Origin: Balanoglossus misakiensis
Taxonomy: Eukaryota > Hemichordata
NCBI GenBank assembly: GCA_040954595.2
Contig: CM082583.2
Coordinates: 1,550,001 to 1,614,000, forward strand
Reading direction: 5' to 3'
DNA: 64,000 bases
In this document: positions 54,747 through 64,000 of the stretch, piece after piece
How positions within the stretch are numbered: position 1 is the first letter of the stretch
Layout of the letters: every line of letters starts with the position of its first letter
Translations under genes and position numbers: made by a program
Notes under the pieces: model-generated
Seen by the model: only the letters and a program-made list of their open reading frames with translations
Databases searched by the model: none
What the model was told of the DNA's origin: nothing

Positions 54747-56534
54747 AGAAGCGGATAAACCAATCAAAACATGCAATACATGTGTATAGGACGTGTAATG
54801 TAGGTCATTTTGAAACAGGACTAATGTGACCATGGACGTTACCACATTAGACTCTGTATTGTAAGTTTCTGAAGAATCACAAAAAATCATCAACAGTCTA
54901 CATGTACTTCAACCTTGTGAGAAGTACTGTATAACACACAGGATATACTAGTCACTGTTGGTCAGGTTATTACACACTGTGGTCCCATCTGGGGATTACA
55001 CAAAATTAGGTATGTCTGTGTTCATGGGAAAAATCATGTGACATTGGCAAGCAGATATGACCTTCTGTAAGAACATTTCAAAGGAACCAGACAAGTATTT
55101 TAGGGAAAACAACATTCAACAATGACAAAAACTGCCTCAAACCACATCTATCCAACTATCAACAAATTGTATAATATCTACTTCAATCACCACGCCTACC
55201 AAAGTTGAAAGCAATCTGACTAGTAGTTTCAAAGAATACAAATTGCAAAAATTGCCCCAAGACCACAATATGTAAATTTCACCAAAATGATATACAACAT
55301 TACTTGGGTTACCTCTTGGAACAAGCATACCAAAATTTAAAAGCAATCTAAGGAGTTTCTCAGAAAATGAATTTTGACCAAAAATGACAGATTACAAATT
55401 CTGCGACAATTTAAACAAAACCAACTAAGATCACCTACCGGAAGTGTCATACTAAATTCTAAAGAAATCAGCCAATCTCTTCAAGAGGAAAAGATTTTTT
55501 TTTCAAATGGTAAAACAAGACAAAATAATTGCATAAAAAATAGACAATTCACGATATAAACTCAAAGTATATCAGGTATGATGACATTACCTACATGCAT
55601 ACAAATGTTCAAAGCAGTCTAACCAGTTGTTGAGTTTTGATCAATTCCACATATTTCACAGGTTATTTGCGTATTTTTGCAATGACAACTTCATTTAAGC
55701 AAAATCCCATCTACACACCAAAATAAAAAAAGCGTGGTTTCATGTTTTGGATCAGGGCAGACATACATCCATATATACATGTAACATGCATACACACATG
55801 TACACACACACACAAACACATGCATACATGGCTGCATACATACATACATACATACATACATACATACATACATACATACATACATACATACATACATACA
55901 TACAGAGGGAAACGGTCTGGTAATCAATGTTGTGACACTAGCATTAGGCCTTAAACCCCGGTGCGGAAAGTACTGGGGTTCGGATTAACGTGTGTTTGTA
56001 CAGTTGTTTATTTGGGAGTGGTCGTCGTGCATAATAACTGTGTAATTGATCTCATGTACATAGAAAATAATTGAACACTTTACACCTCTATGCGATTGAC
56101 AGCTGTTTGAATGGCGTGGTTATTGTTTCCCAGGGATGCTTCTGAAAAGCACTGAAACCAGATTTCTCCCAAAATCATCGTTGTTTCAAAAGCTCGTGTA
56201 CTTTTTCATCGATAACTTTATGTTGTGTGTGTTTATAAAGCCAACCACTGTCGTTGTGTGGTGTAATTCTTTATGCTTGGATCTGTTTGGGCCGATTTTC
56301 ATAGAGCCAAGATCGTTGGTGTTGTCTGTTGTCAGTCAAACGGCATTAAGATTCGCCACTGATTTGGGGGGTCTTTTATACCACGCATCGGGGTTTAATG
56401 TTTACGATATCAGGACAATTTATATCATATGAAGTTTTATGTATTCATAATTATTCAGAGAAGCAAATTTTTAAAAATGTGAAATTGTTATCAATCGGAT
56501 GTGCACTGACAGCATGCTTATATGGAATACAGGT
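54747..56534. other. AT-rich DNA with a CATA microsatellite
   Basis: Bases 55080-55690 contain diverged ~120-bp modules like those at 50.7 kb. Bases 55790-55905 are CATA/CACA repeats, an (ATAC)n run. Nothing coding is supported. Confidence 0.5.
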
Positions 56535-57340
56535 ACTCTAACACAATCAGTCATAACACTTTTGAATCATCAATAAATAACATATAGAATAATTTTACAG
56601 GATTTAATTATTTATATTTGAACGCAAAGCGTAAATTCCCTTGTGCCATGGAATTCACAATCTGCAACTGGTGGGGTCCTTCTGCCAGTAAGAAGCATCA
56701 GATAAATTCTGCATGCTCATCACCGAGGCAATTTAGGTGTACTTTTGTACTTTGAGAACTGTCGGTTTTCGCAACTGAAACTCTGCTCACAGGACGGAGG
56801 AAAAACTAGAATGACAACAGCTATGTAAGCTAACAAAAGAAACACGGAGCATAGTTCTCCATACTCATATTTTAATGCAATAATTTTAGCTGAAATTGGG
56901 GCGTCCGTGGGCAGGCAAAGGCAGTTCTAACTCAACTTGCAAATCAGGCCCATGTCTCTTGTTCCCTGAGACTGTCTGGTTCTAATAATAGCTGTAAGAA
57001 CATAATCGTTGACCAAAGGGTTGGTTCAATTTTGCAACATTTTATGATTTCAAGCTGTGCAATATTTGCAACTCTGTTTCAACTTTGGTTGGAGGGATGA
57101 TGATGAAGCCATTTCACTGACAAAATAGCACTACTAACTGACATCCATATTTGTTTACAGTCAAATGCATTGCCATCAGAAAAATGCATACGAAAAAATT
57201 CTTATGTGAATAATACACACTTTCTTGCACAACTGCAAACTCTGTCACATTTGTGAAATTTTAAGGAAATTCATTCATTGGGTAGCTTTATGAATTCTTA
57301 AACAAACTTAGTCATGAAACCTAAATGGTTACCTTACACA
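56535..57340 (-). repeat. ~800-bp inverted repeat, right arm
   Basis: Reverse-strand partner of 49645-50445. Matching runs from TGGTTACCT-type sequence at its right end to TCATAACACTTTTGAATCAT at its left end. With the left arm it frames 6.1 kb of other repeats. Whether it is the terminus of one element or a separate copy is open. Confidence 0.8.
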
Positions 57341-57834
57341 TCTGGCGGCTCGACTTCTGTGATATGATAGTCTTCAATTAATGTGTATGTGATTCCCTAC
57401 AAATCCATATGATTACCTGAACGTACAAAATAAATAAAAAATAAAAAATAAATTAAAAATAAATAAGTATCTCATACATATGCATAAGTGCTTGTGATAA
57501 ATATATCCTGTATTTAAATAAACCTGTCATTTATTGACCTCGTTTTCCTATTAACCCAAAGGACTAGATTGCACTGTAATATTATTACAGCTTCATTTCA
57601 ATGCAACAGGTACACTACATCATATTGGAGCAAATATGCCAGCTCAACATTGATATAAAGAGTGTCAAAATATTGGTGGCTACAAAAGCTTGTGTCCCTT
57701 CAATCCATCCTCGAACTCAGGTGAAAACGAACGTCATTAGTTTTTGGGAAAAAACCTCTGAAATCAATTTCGGTGAGGCCAAATGTGTTCCAAAGGCAAA
57801 CCGTTTCTGGTAAACAAATCAATGGCAAATAATT
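57341..57834. other. AT-rich stretch, nothing recognised
   Basis: It includes a short AAATAAAAAATA-rich run at 57425-57470. A 70-codon frame at 57601-57813 has no domain or splice context and is not called. Confidence 0.35.
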
Positions 57835-58095
57835 ACTTCGGCGACATACCAATCAGTCAACATGGCTGCCTAATCGTTGGATAGCCCGGTTTCATCTTGC
57901 GATCATTCTGTCTTCCGATATGGCGTTGCATGGTTAAATTCGTCTCTTCTTTGCCGACATAGTCAGGCGACAGCGGTCCAGAAGCATAGGCAGCGACGCC
58001 ATCTTGTTTACAATGTGAAGTATCGACTGCGCATGCTCAATAATTTTCCGCGTTTTTTTTTTTTGCCAACGGCGCGCGCGCGGTGTCTGGTATAG
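57835..58095. promoter_or_regulatory. CpG-rich promoter-like region
   Basis: CpG density rises sharply compared with its neighbours. It contains CTGCGCATGCTC (close to the NRF-1 palindrome), GCGACGCCATCTTG and CAACATGGCTGCC (YY1-like words, CCAT core), and a GGCGCGCGCGCGG run. Such a mix is typical of TATA-less animal promoters. The direction and the gene served are not established: no good first exon is seen on either side, and the only sizeable minus frame (59017-58646) would be transcribed towards it, not away. Confidence 0.4.
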
Positions 58096-58645
58096 AGAAA
58101 ATAACATGCAAGTGCGCGATTATTCATTTGTAAAAAATCAGTTATACATTTGTCATCAACGTTTGAAAACTTTCAATGATCTTACCTCGGTAAGCATTTC
58201 AAATAGGTACATTTTTATTTAGAACCATCGTATGTGGAAAATAATAAAACACAGAGTGGGGATTGGCCCTATGTTTGACTTGATCATACCCAGCTCGGTT
58301 TGCGTTTTGTCATTGACGAGGGTGTCAGACTTTTGCTGAGAGAGTGAGTTTCTATAGCGTAAACGTTTATCGACTGGACTTTCTGTGCGCCAACAATTAC
58401 ATTATTTGTGGCCGGGGAACACGTGCAACTTTTGATGACTGTTTTTCTAGCGCCGTGTTTTTATCTTACGACCTAGAATACCTGCTTTCGTCACCATGGT
58501 CTGCTCTGCACGTACTATGCTTTCCAGTTTATGTAGCTTGAAGTTGTACCACATTTTGGTTTCCGAGCTGTAGCGAACATAAAACCGAAACTAATAGCTA
58601 CGTGTTGACCGCAGCGACTGCGTGTTTTTTTGTTGTATTCCCAAC

Positions 58646-59017
58646 CTACAGTTTATTCTCATGCAGCTCAGACTGAGGTCGCTTCTTAGAGAAAAAACAA
58701 CAACATATTTTGGCTGCTGCCAGACCAGGAATGGAAAATCTTGAGTGGCGCTGGGCTGCATTTCTCTGTAGGACTGTAGTTGTATTGTGCAAGGGTTCGC
58801 CAGCATCGCCTTCAGACTTGTTGTCATAGTCACTGGTGGCGGTTTGTCCTGCACTACTCGTCGTTCTATTTGATGTGGTGGTATTATTCCCAGATGTCTG
58901 TGCCGAGGATCCTGCCCGTTTTCCGATTCTCTTCGTTTTGTCGGCCATTTGCTTCACTTTTTCTGTCATTGTTGCGACGTCAGTCTCTGTTATTGTTCGA
59001 AGGAGGCGAAAGTCCAT
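58646..59017 (-). CDS. Hypothetical 123-residue protein
   Basis: A minus-strand frame from ATG 59017 to TAG 58648-58646. The start of the protein is basic (KVKQMADKTKRIGKRAG), the middle is Ser/Thr/Asn/Gln-rich and probably disordered, and the end is basic and cysteine-rich (AAAKICCCFFSKKRPQ), which could be lipid-modified. No known family is recognised. An in-frame ATG 48 bases downstream (MTEKVKQ) could be the true start. AATAAA overlaps the last codons. Upstream lies GTGACGTCGC (59058-59067), a CRE-like site. It may be a small gene, the first exon of a longer gene, or a chance frame in GC-richer DNA. Confidence 0.35.
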   Translation of the reverse strand: MDFRLLRTITETDVATMTEKVKQMADKTKRIGKRAGSSAQTSGNNTTTSNRTTSSAGQTATSDYDNKSEGDAGEPLHNTTTVLQRNAAQRHSRFSIPGLAAAKICCCFFSKKRPQSELHENKL

Positions 59018-59114
59018 TCACCATTAATAGCCGAATTTCCAAGATCGTCCGTTAATTACAATGCGACGTCACGCTACCATGTCCTAAGAAAGACTACAGG
59101 GCACATTTTTTTAT

Positions 59115-59280
59115 CTCGTGCGCACGACTTACGTGTGCATGTGATATTTTCTCGTGAACACGAGTGCGCTCGCAATTTTCTCGTGCGCACGAGATATGCA
59201 CGAGATAGCATGTTTCTCGTGCACACGAGAAAACATCTCGCTGGAACAAGATACTATCTCTTGCACAAGAAATAGAATAA
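59115..59280. repeat. Cluster of CTCGTGNNCACGAG palindromes
   Basis: At least five related dyads lie within ~165 bp: TCGTGCGCACGA, CTCGTGAACACGAG, CTCGTGCGCACGAG, CTCGTGCACACGAG and degenerate forms such as CTCTTGCACAAG. The spacing is irregular. It could be a simple repeat derived from a palindromic unit. Frames across it encode only the repeat. Confidence 0.8.
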
Positions 59281-61291
59281 CTGGCAGCCACTATGATGTC
59301 TGCCACAGGCAAATTTAAATATTCCACTCTGGATCTTCTTTCAGCCCTTCGGAAAACATGAGCATTTATGAAATCCGGCTCTCAATTTTTCGAGAAGTTC
59401 CAGCAGTTGTGGTGTCGCCAAAAACGAATGTATGCCATTCCTGGAGGAAAAAAATATGCAAGAGACGCTTGCAATACACTGCCATCTACCTGACCGCCCT
59501 ACATGCCTTAATGTAAGGTAGAAGGTCGGGCGGTAGGAAGAGTTCACCAAAAGAGGGCGCATTTTATCATCCATTGATTTATACTGTGTACGAGCAGAGA
59601 AGCCTCAGTGTTCGCGGTTAGAACCGTATCGGTAAGACAAAGACAGAAGAGTTGACAGACAACTAACTTATTCAGTTTATATCATATAATTCTTACTGTA
59701 AAACGTTCCCTGAATAAAGCCTTGTGCTCATAAGAACATTGAAGATTGTCGCATACAGACCGACACCCTTTTATCTATTGTAGGTATTGAATAGAACGCT
59801 AAATACCTGTGTATTTCTTATTCATTAAGCAATGATGTAACACAACAAGTTTCGGACAGTGTGAAGAAAGGGCCAAAGCACTCTTGCAAGTTAGTGTTGT
59901 GTACTCTTTTCCAACACTGCTGCAAGCTGTTCAGCACCTGATGCTGCTTGTATCTCCGATGACAAATGGACAGTCTGTGTGCTGTCAAAGTAAATCCATC
60001 AATTTTGCGGAGCTGAAAGGAAAATGACAGCTTGTCAAACTCAAATCTGCCAGACGAAATAGGGAAAGAAATACATAACAGGTAATCCACCATAGTATGA
60101 ATTTTAGCCAGCATCCTATGAAATGCGGTGAAACGGAACTGCAATTAATTTTAAATGAATTCTGCTCAAATTGTTTTGTTAGTTCTCAACATTGGATTGG
60201 AACCGTTAAATATAATGTACCGTATAACATTATCATACAGGTTAGTATGTCAAATATTTTTCCATTTGGCATTTTCTTCTTGAGGTCATTTCAACAGTAT
60301 GCACACCACAGTTTGTGAGATATGGACAGAAACAAACAGGAATCTATGCAATGTTATAATAGTATATTATTGTTAACAAGAAAGCGGCAACTCTCTGCCT
60401 GGCAGAGAATAATGATAGTCTTTTTGAAAAAAGGGCGTGCTGAGGATATGGTCAGTCAAAAACATACATGTATAAGGTATGCCTGAACTAATTTTTAACA
60501 TGGTGTACATAAATATTTATGCATTGTCACAATGACTGGAGGTCTTTAAATGACCAAGCTGTATGGACACCTCATTCAATGTTACATATATTTGTTATTA
60601 CATGTTTATTGAAATTGCCAGTTGTCTGTTTTAATTCTGGCAGTTCTGCTGTGTCTTTTGTCTTGCCCTGACAGAATGCAGTAATATTTGCAGTACAAGA
60701 GGAGTGTCAGTAAATAGTGGAGCAATATCTTTCTACGAATGTACTCATGCATTGCTCCAAAGTGAAGTACATTCGCAAAACCAGTTTGGGAAATCGGGAC
60801 TCTTTTCAAGATAATACCACATTTTTGTGGATGTCACATGACATGGAAACACTCTAGAATCACGATTGAGATAAGGTTTCGGTTTGATATACCACTTCCT
60901 TGTTATTTCAATCTGTATGTTTTCTTAACCCCCTCCCTCGAAAAAGGTAATTGAGGTAATTGTAAAATTACCTGAAAACAAACAGGCTACTCTAGCCTCC
61001 ATTTTATGAGGTTTGTGATGTAACATATTTTGAATTTCGTGAATCGATCAAAAGTTTCCGTGCACTAACTATCAAAACTATACCAAAAAATAATTTGGGC
61101 AATTCATAAGGAGAATCTAGTGGGTCAGCGGCTATAGAACTGACGTAAGTGTAAGTATCAGAGGATTGTGGGTACGAGGCTGGGAAGAGCAAAACTCGAA
61201 CACTCATGAAATCTACACGTGACGCCAAATTCTTTGTAATATGAACAGTGGAAAACTGCCATGCCATCCCTCTAAGTGCAAACTTCCAAAG
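59281..61291. other. Intergenic DNA with no firm gene
   Basis: GTAGGGCGGTCAGG-like inverted words near 59485-59540 form a small hairpin (CTACCTGACCGCCC with GGTCGGGCGGTAGG). A 108-codon minus frame at 60144-59818 has one plausible acceptor (TTCCTTTCAG, ~60019-60010) but no family match or matching donor, so it is not called. The rest shows nothing recognisable. Confidence 0.4.
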
Positions 61292-62025
61292 ATTTCAATC
61301 TGGTGATATTTAAAAAAAATATTTTATTCAAATTCATGTGGTGATATTTAAAAAAAAATATTTTATTCAAATTCATGTTATAAATTAAACTTGCATCTAT
61401 GATATAGAAATGACTCTGTCTTATATAAGAAAAATACAAATAACTTGGTTAGATGACCAAAGATTTCCCATCTCGAAAAGTTTCTACCAAAATGACTAAC
61501 TCCAAATCTGCTAAGAGAGCCCTAGCATATTTAATCACTGCACATTACTCTCGATAAAACGAAATATTGCGCATTCATTTTGTCCTTGAATTGAAATGCA
61601 TGGCCAGTGTTCATAGACTCCACACACACAGGATGTTTAAGGAGTTGAATTGTTATTGACAGCGACCAGGTCGGTAGATTCTATAGGATGAAGAAAAAAT
61701 GAAAAGACAGTCAGTACATAGCTAAATTCTCCTATACAAGGGCGTCTTCAATTGGTACAGTGACTGACTGAATGGATGAATGAATGAATGAATGAATGAA
61801 TGAATGAATGAATGAATGAATGAATGAATGAATGAATGAATGAATGAATGAATGAATGATGAACGGATGAGTCGTAATAATATGCTTCAATCATAGGGGC
61901 TTTGAAAATTATTAAAATAAAATAAAAAATAATGTACTCACAACCGATATTTATACAACAGACAGCTCAAGAAACTCCTCCATGTGTACAATACTTTGCC
62001 AATTTAGTGACAACATCAGCTTGCA
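61292..62025. repeat. Short direct duplication and (AATG)n microsatellite
   Basis: A ~40-bp segment with GGTGATATTTAAAAAAAATA is duplicated in tandem at ~61300-61378. Bases 61772-61858 are AATG repeats. Otherwise AT-rich, with no gene. Confidence 0.8.
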
Positions 62026-63952
62026 CAGTCGCATCGATGACCCATATTAGGAGTTGCTTATTAGCATAAAAATTAACATATCATTAATATGTAGAACGCA
62101 ATCTGACCAATGACGCGCCCGGAAAGCCGCGCCTCTCACCCATTTCCCCGCCCTTTGTTAAGAAAATCACGACTTTTTCTTTTCAAATGTAAATTTTGGG
62201 GTCAAATACGCTGTTTGGGGATATCCCGTCAATTGAAAATAAGAAAGTACGAGTCAAACTTGCTACCGGGTCAATAAGAAAATTTTTCACCAGTGCTTTT
62301 GTGAAATATTTAATTTTGATTTTGGCGTCTACGCTATTTTTTGAGGATTTCGCCTGAAAGATGGCGACCTGGTATTAGACAGACCGATGCATGAAATGAA
62401 GTGGCGGTGGTCACCTGACTGGTACCATCGCAACCAAAACACACGACCTTTCTTCAGGGCCATACATCATTCAAAAGACAAGTACCAGTAGACAGTTTTT
62501 ACATTTATCTATTGATTCTAGTTATGCGACTGAATTGAATATTTTGCATCACACTGAAACTCGTCAGGGAAAAAAACGGGACTCAACCGTACCCTTTGAC
62601 CTATGACTTTTGATCTTCATACTGTCAGTCTGTCGATTACTGTCAGTCTGTCGATCGCTGGTAATAATTGTTTTCGTGATGGAATAAGAATTTGTCTACG
62701 TTTTCGACAATCAAACATGAGGGTTACTCTTTGAATAAAGGTAGGGAACATGACGTGACTTGGTGTATGAATTGACGACCTTGACGGATAAGGGCAAGTG
62801 GCAGTAAAACGGCGAACTGACCAACTGGAAACCGTACAGGCTGGCTGCGCTGGTGTTCAAACAATATTTTTGTCCTCAGTCGACGACGTCCCTCCGCAAT
62901 AAAGAGTGACTGACGTGTTTCGACATAGTGTTTATTAGTCTGTAAGTCGCAACTCATTACTTTGCATTACTACATGAAGGGGGATTATTATTTCCAGCCC
63001 AGCCGCTCAAAGTTTAAGTTGGCTCACAACAAAATTAAAACGGTAGAGCTTATTATGATCGTGGTGAAATGACAACCTTTGATGTTACGTAGGACGAAAT
63101 AATCATTTGTCCAGGCTATAGCTACAATCATGACTGTCAGCCTGTTTGTGTGGCGACGTACATGCGGTGAGGGTGGGCAGCACGCAGTTACATGCTGAAC
63201 AGTAGAGGGGAGTAGTATCGGCAAAATCAAACTTTGCACAACTATAACGCAACCACATCGTCTAGAATAAAGACAACGGGCGTTCCTTTGGCATCTCTTA
63301 GTACCTCCATGGTTTTAGGAAATATGCGGCCATCATCTGTCTAGCGAGGGGCGAGGACACGGGCGGGCGGCACCCATTGCAAGTGCCTGTATACTTCCCA
63401 GGCGTCCGCATCATATTTCAACGGCGTTGTTTACATGTAACTGTCTAACAGTATTCTAGTACATGTATGTCTTTTGGGGGTGCATGTCCTTAAAAGGTCG
63501 CTTTTTGCTTTGGTTGCTGTGCGCGGTGATATAGACAAGTCAGGTGATCACCGTCACTAGGAAACTTTGGCTCTCGATGAACGCCTTCAATCTACATGCT
63601 CTGTCTAATAACGCCATCTTTCAGGCGAAATCCTCAAAAAATAGCGTAGACGCCAAAATCAAAATTAAATATTTCACAAAAGCACTGGTGAAAAATTTTC
63701 TTATTGACCCGGTAGCAAGTTTGACTCGTACTTTCTTATTTTCAATTGACGGGATATCCCCAAACAGCGTATTTGACCCCAAAATTTACATTTGAAAAGA
63801 AAAAGTCGTGATTTTCTTAACAAAGGGCGGGGAAATGGGTGAGAGGCGCGGCTTTCCGGGCGCGTCATTGGTCAGATCGCGTTCTACATATTAATGATAT
63901 GTTAATTTTTATGCTAATAAGCAACTCCTAATATGGGTCATCGATGCGACTG
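62026..63952. mobile_element. TIR element with 341-bp arms and 5-bp duplication
   Basis: The left arm 62026-62366 and right arm 63612-63952 are almost identical inverted copies of 341 bp, starting CAGTCGCATCGATGACCC and ending at AAAGATGGCG. TTGCA stands directly outside both ends (62021-62025 and 63953-63957), a perfect 5-bp target duplication. An alternative reading with ACAGTC ends and a 3-bp TGC duplication fits less sequence. The 1245-bp centre has only short frames and no transposase, so the element is non-autonomous. The near identity of the arms points to a recent insertion or to gene conversion. Confidence 0.85.
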
Positions 63953-64000
63953 TTGCAGAGCACGTGAGCACCGCTTTCGCCAGCCTGTGGTGCCCGCATA

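Noticed and set aside
59818-60144. 108-residue minus frame with a pyrimidine-rich acceptor
   Set aside because: Another overlapping frame looks equally protein-like. No donor, start or family supports either.

Overview
This is a 64 kb piece of an animal (metazoan) nuclear genome. It has spliced genes with GT-AG introns, AATAAA poly(A) signals, many short DNA-transposon derivatives, microsatellites and satellite DNA. There are no bacterial operons, ribosome binding sites or CRISPR arrays. The clearest host gene joins LamG-like, HYR, sushi-like, ephrin-receptor-like (GCC2/GCC3) and EGF modules to one membrane segment. That mix, the repeat content and frequent ACATGTA-type words suggest a marine invertebrate, plausibly a deuterostome such as a hemichordate, cephalochordate or echinoderm. 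The species cannot be fixed from the sequence alone.

Left part (1-21.2 kb). The edge holds the end of a gypsy-like LTR element (polypurine tract at 281-293, LTR from 294). A tandem array of ~1.8-2.0 kb units follows, each with an AT-rich and a GC-richer half. One unit is split by a 7.5 kb PIF/Harbinger transposon at 10420-17945, with a 3-bp ATT target duplication and AGAGAGATTAAGAT ends. It carries both classical Harbinger genes, convergently: a five-exon DDE transposase with all catalytic residues and no lesions, and a Myb/SANT-like partner with a premature TGA. A 2.8 kb foldback-like element sits inside the Harbinger, flanked by a 9-bp duplication (GCTGGTGAC). Its inverted arms are ~33-bp tandem repeats and its core carries pieces of other repeats. 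The nesting is therefore satellite > Harbinger > foldback > repeat fragments.

Middle part (21.2-38.2 kb). A palindromic MITE, a tRNA-like (SINE-type) sequence and an (ATGT)n run lead to a partial gene whose last exons lie at 24.1-24.9 kb. An intronless ORF with an RPA-like OB fold follows (25126-25506), then a duplicated dispersed repeat that carries consensus DR1 nuclear-receptor motifs. The host receptor-like gene runs from 28008 to 36.5 kb. Fourteen exons can be joined with every splice phase agreeing; its 5' end is missing. The last exon has an in-frame TAG followed by 45 more open codons. Its introns hold TA-, TTAA- and other MITEs.

Right part (38.2-64 kb). This is almost entirely non-coding: a 450-bp palindrome, a LINE reverse-transcriptase fragment, an inverted copy of the left-edge LTR sequence, a 5.1 kb satellite of 82-86 bp units with a ~1.34-1.42 kb higher-order period, ~160-bp tandem repeats, several inverted-repeat elements, a CpG-rich promoter-like stretch near 58 kb, a hypothetical minus-strand ORF, a cluster of CTCGTG..CACGAG palindromes, and a 1.93 kb element with two 341-bp inverted arms and a TTGCA 5-bp duplication at the right edge.
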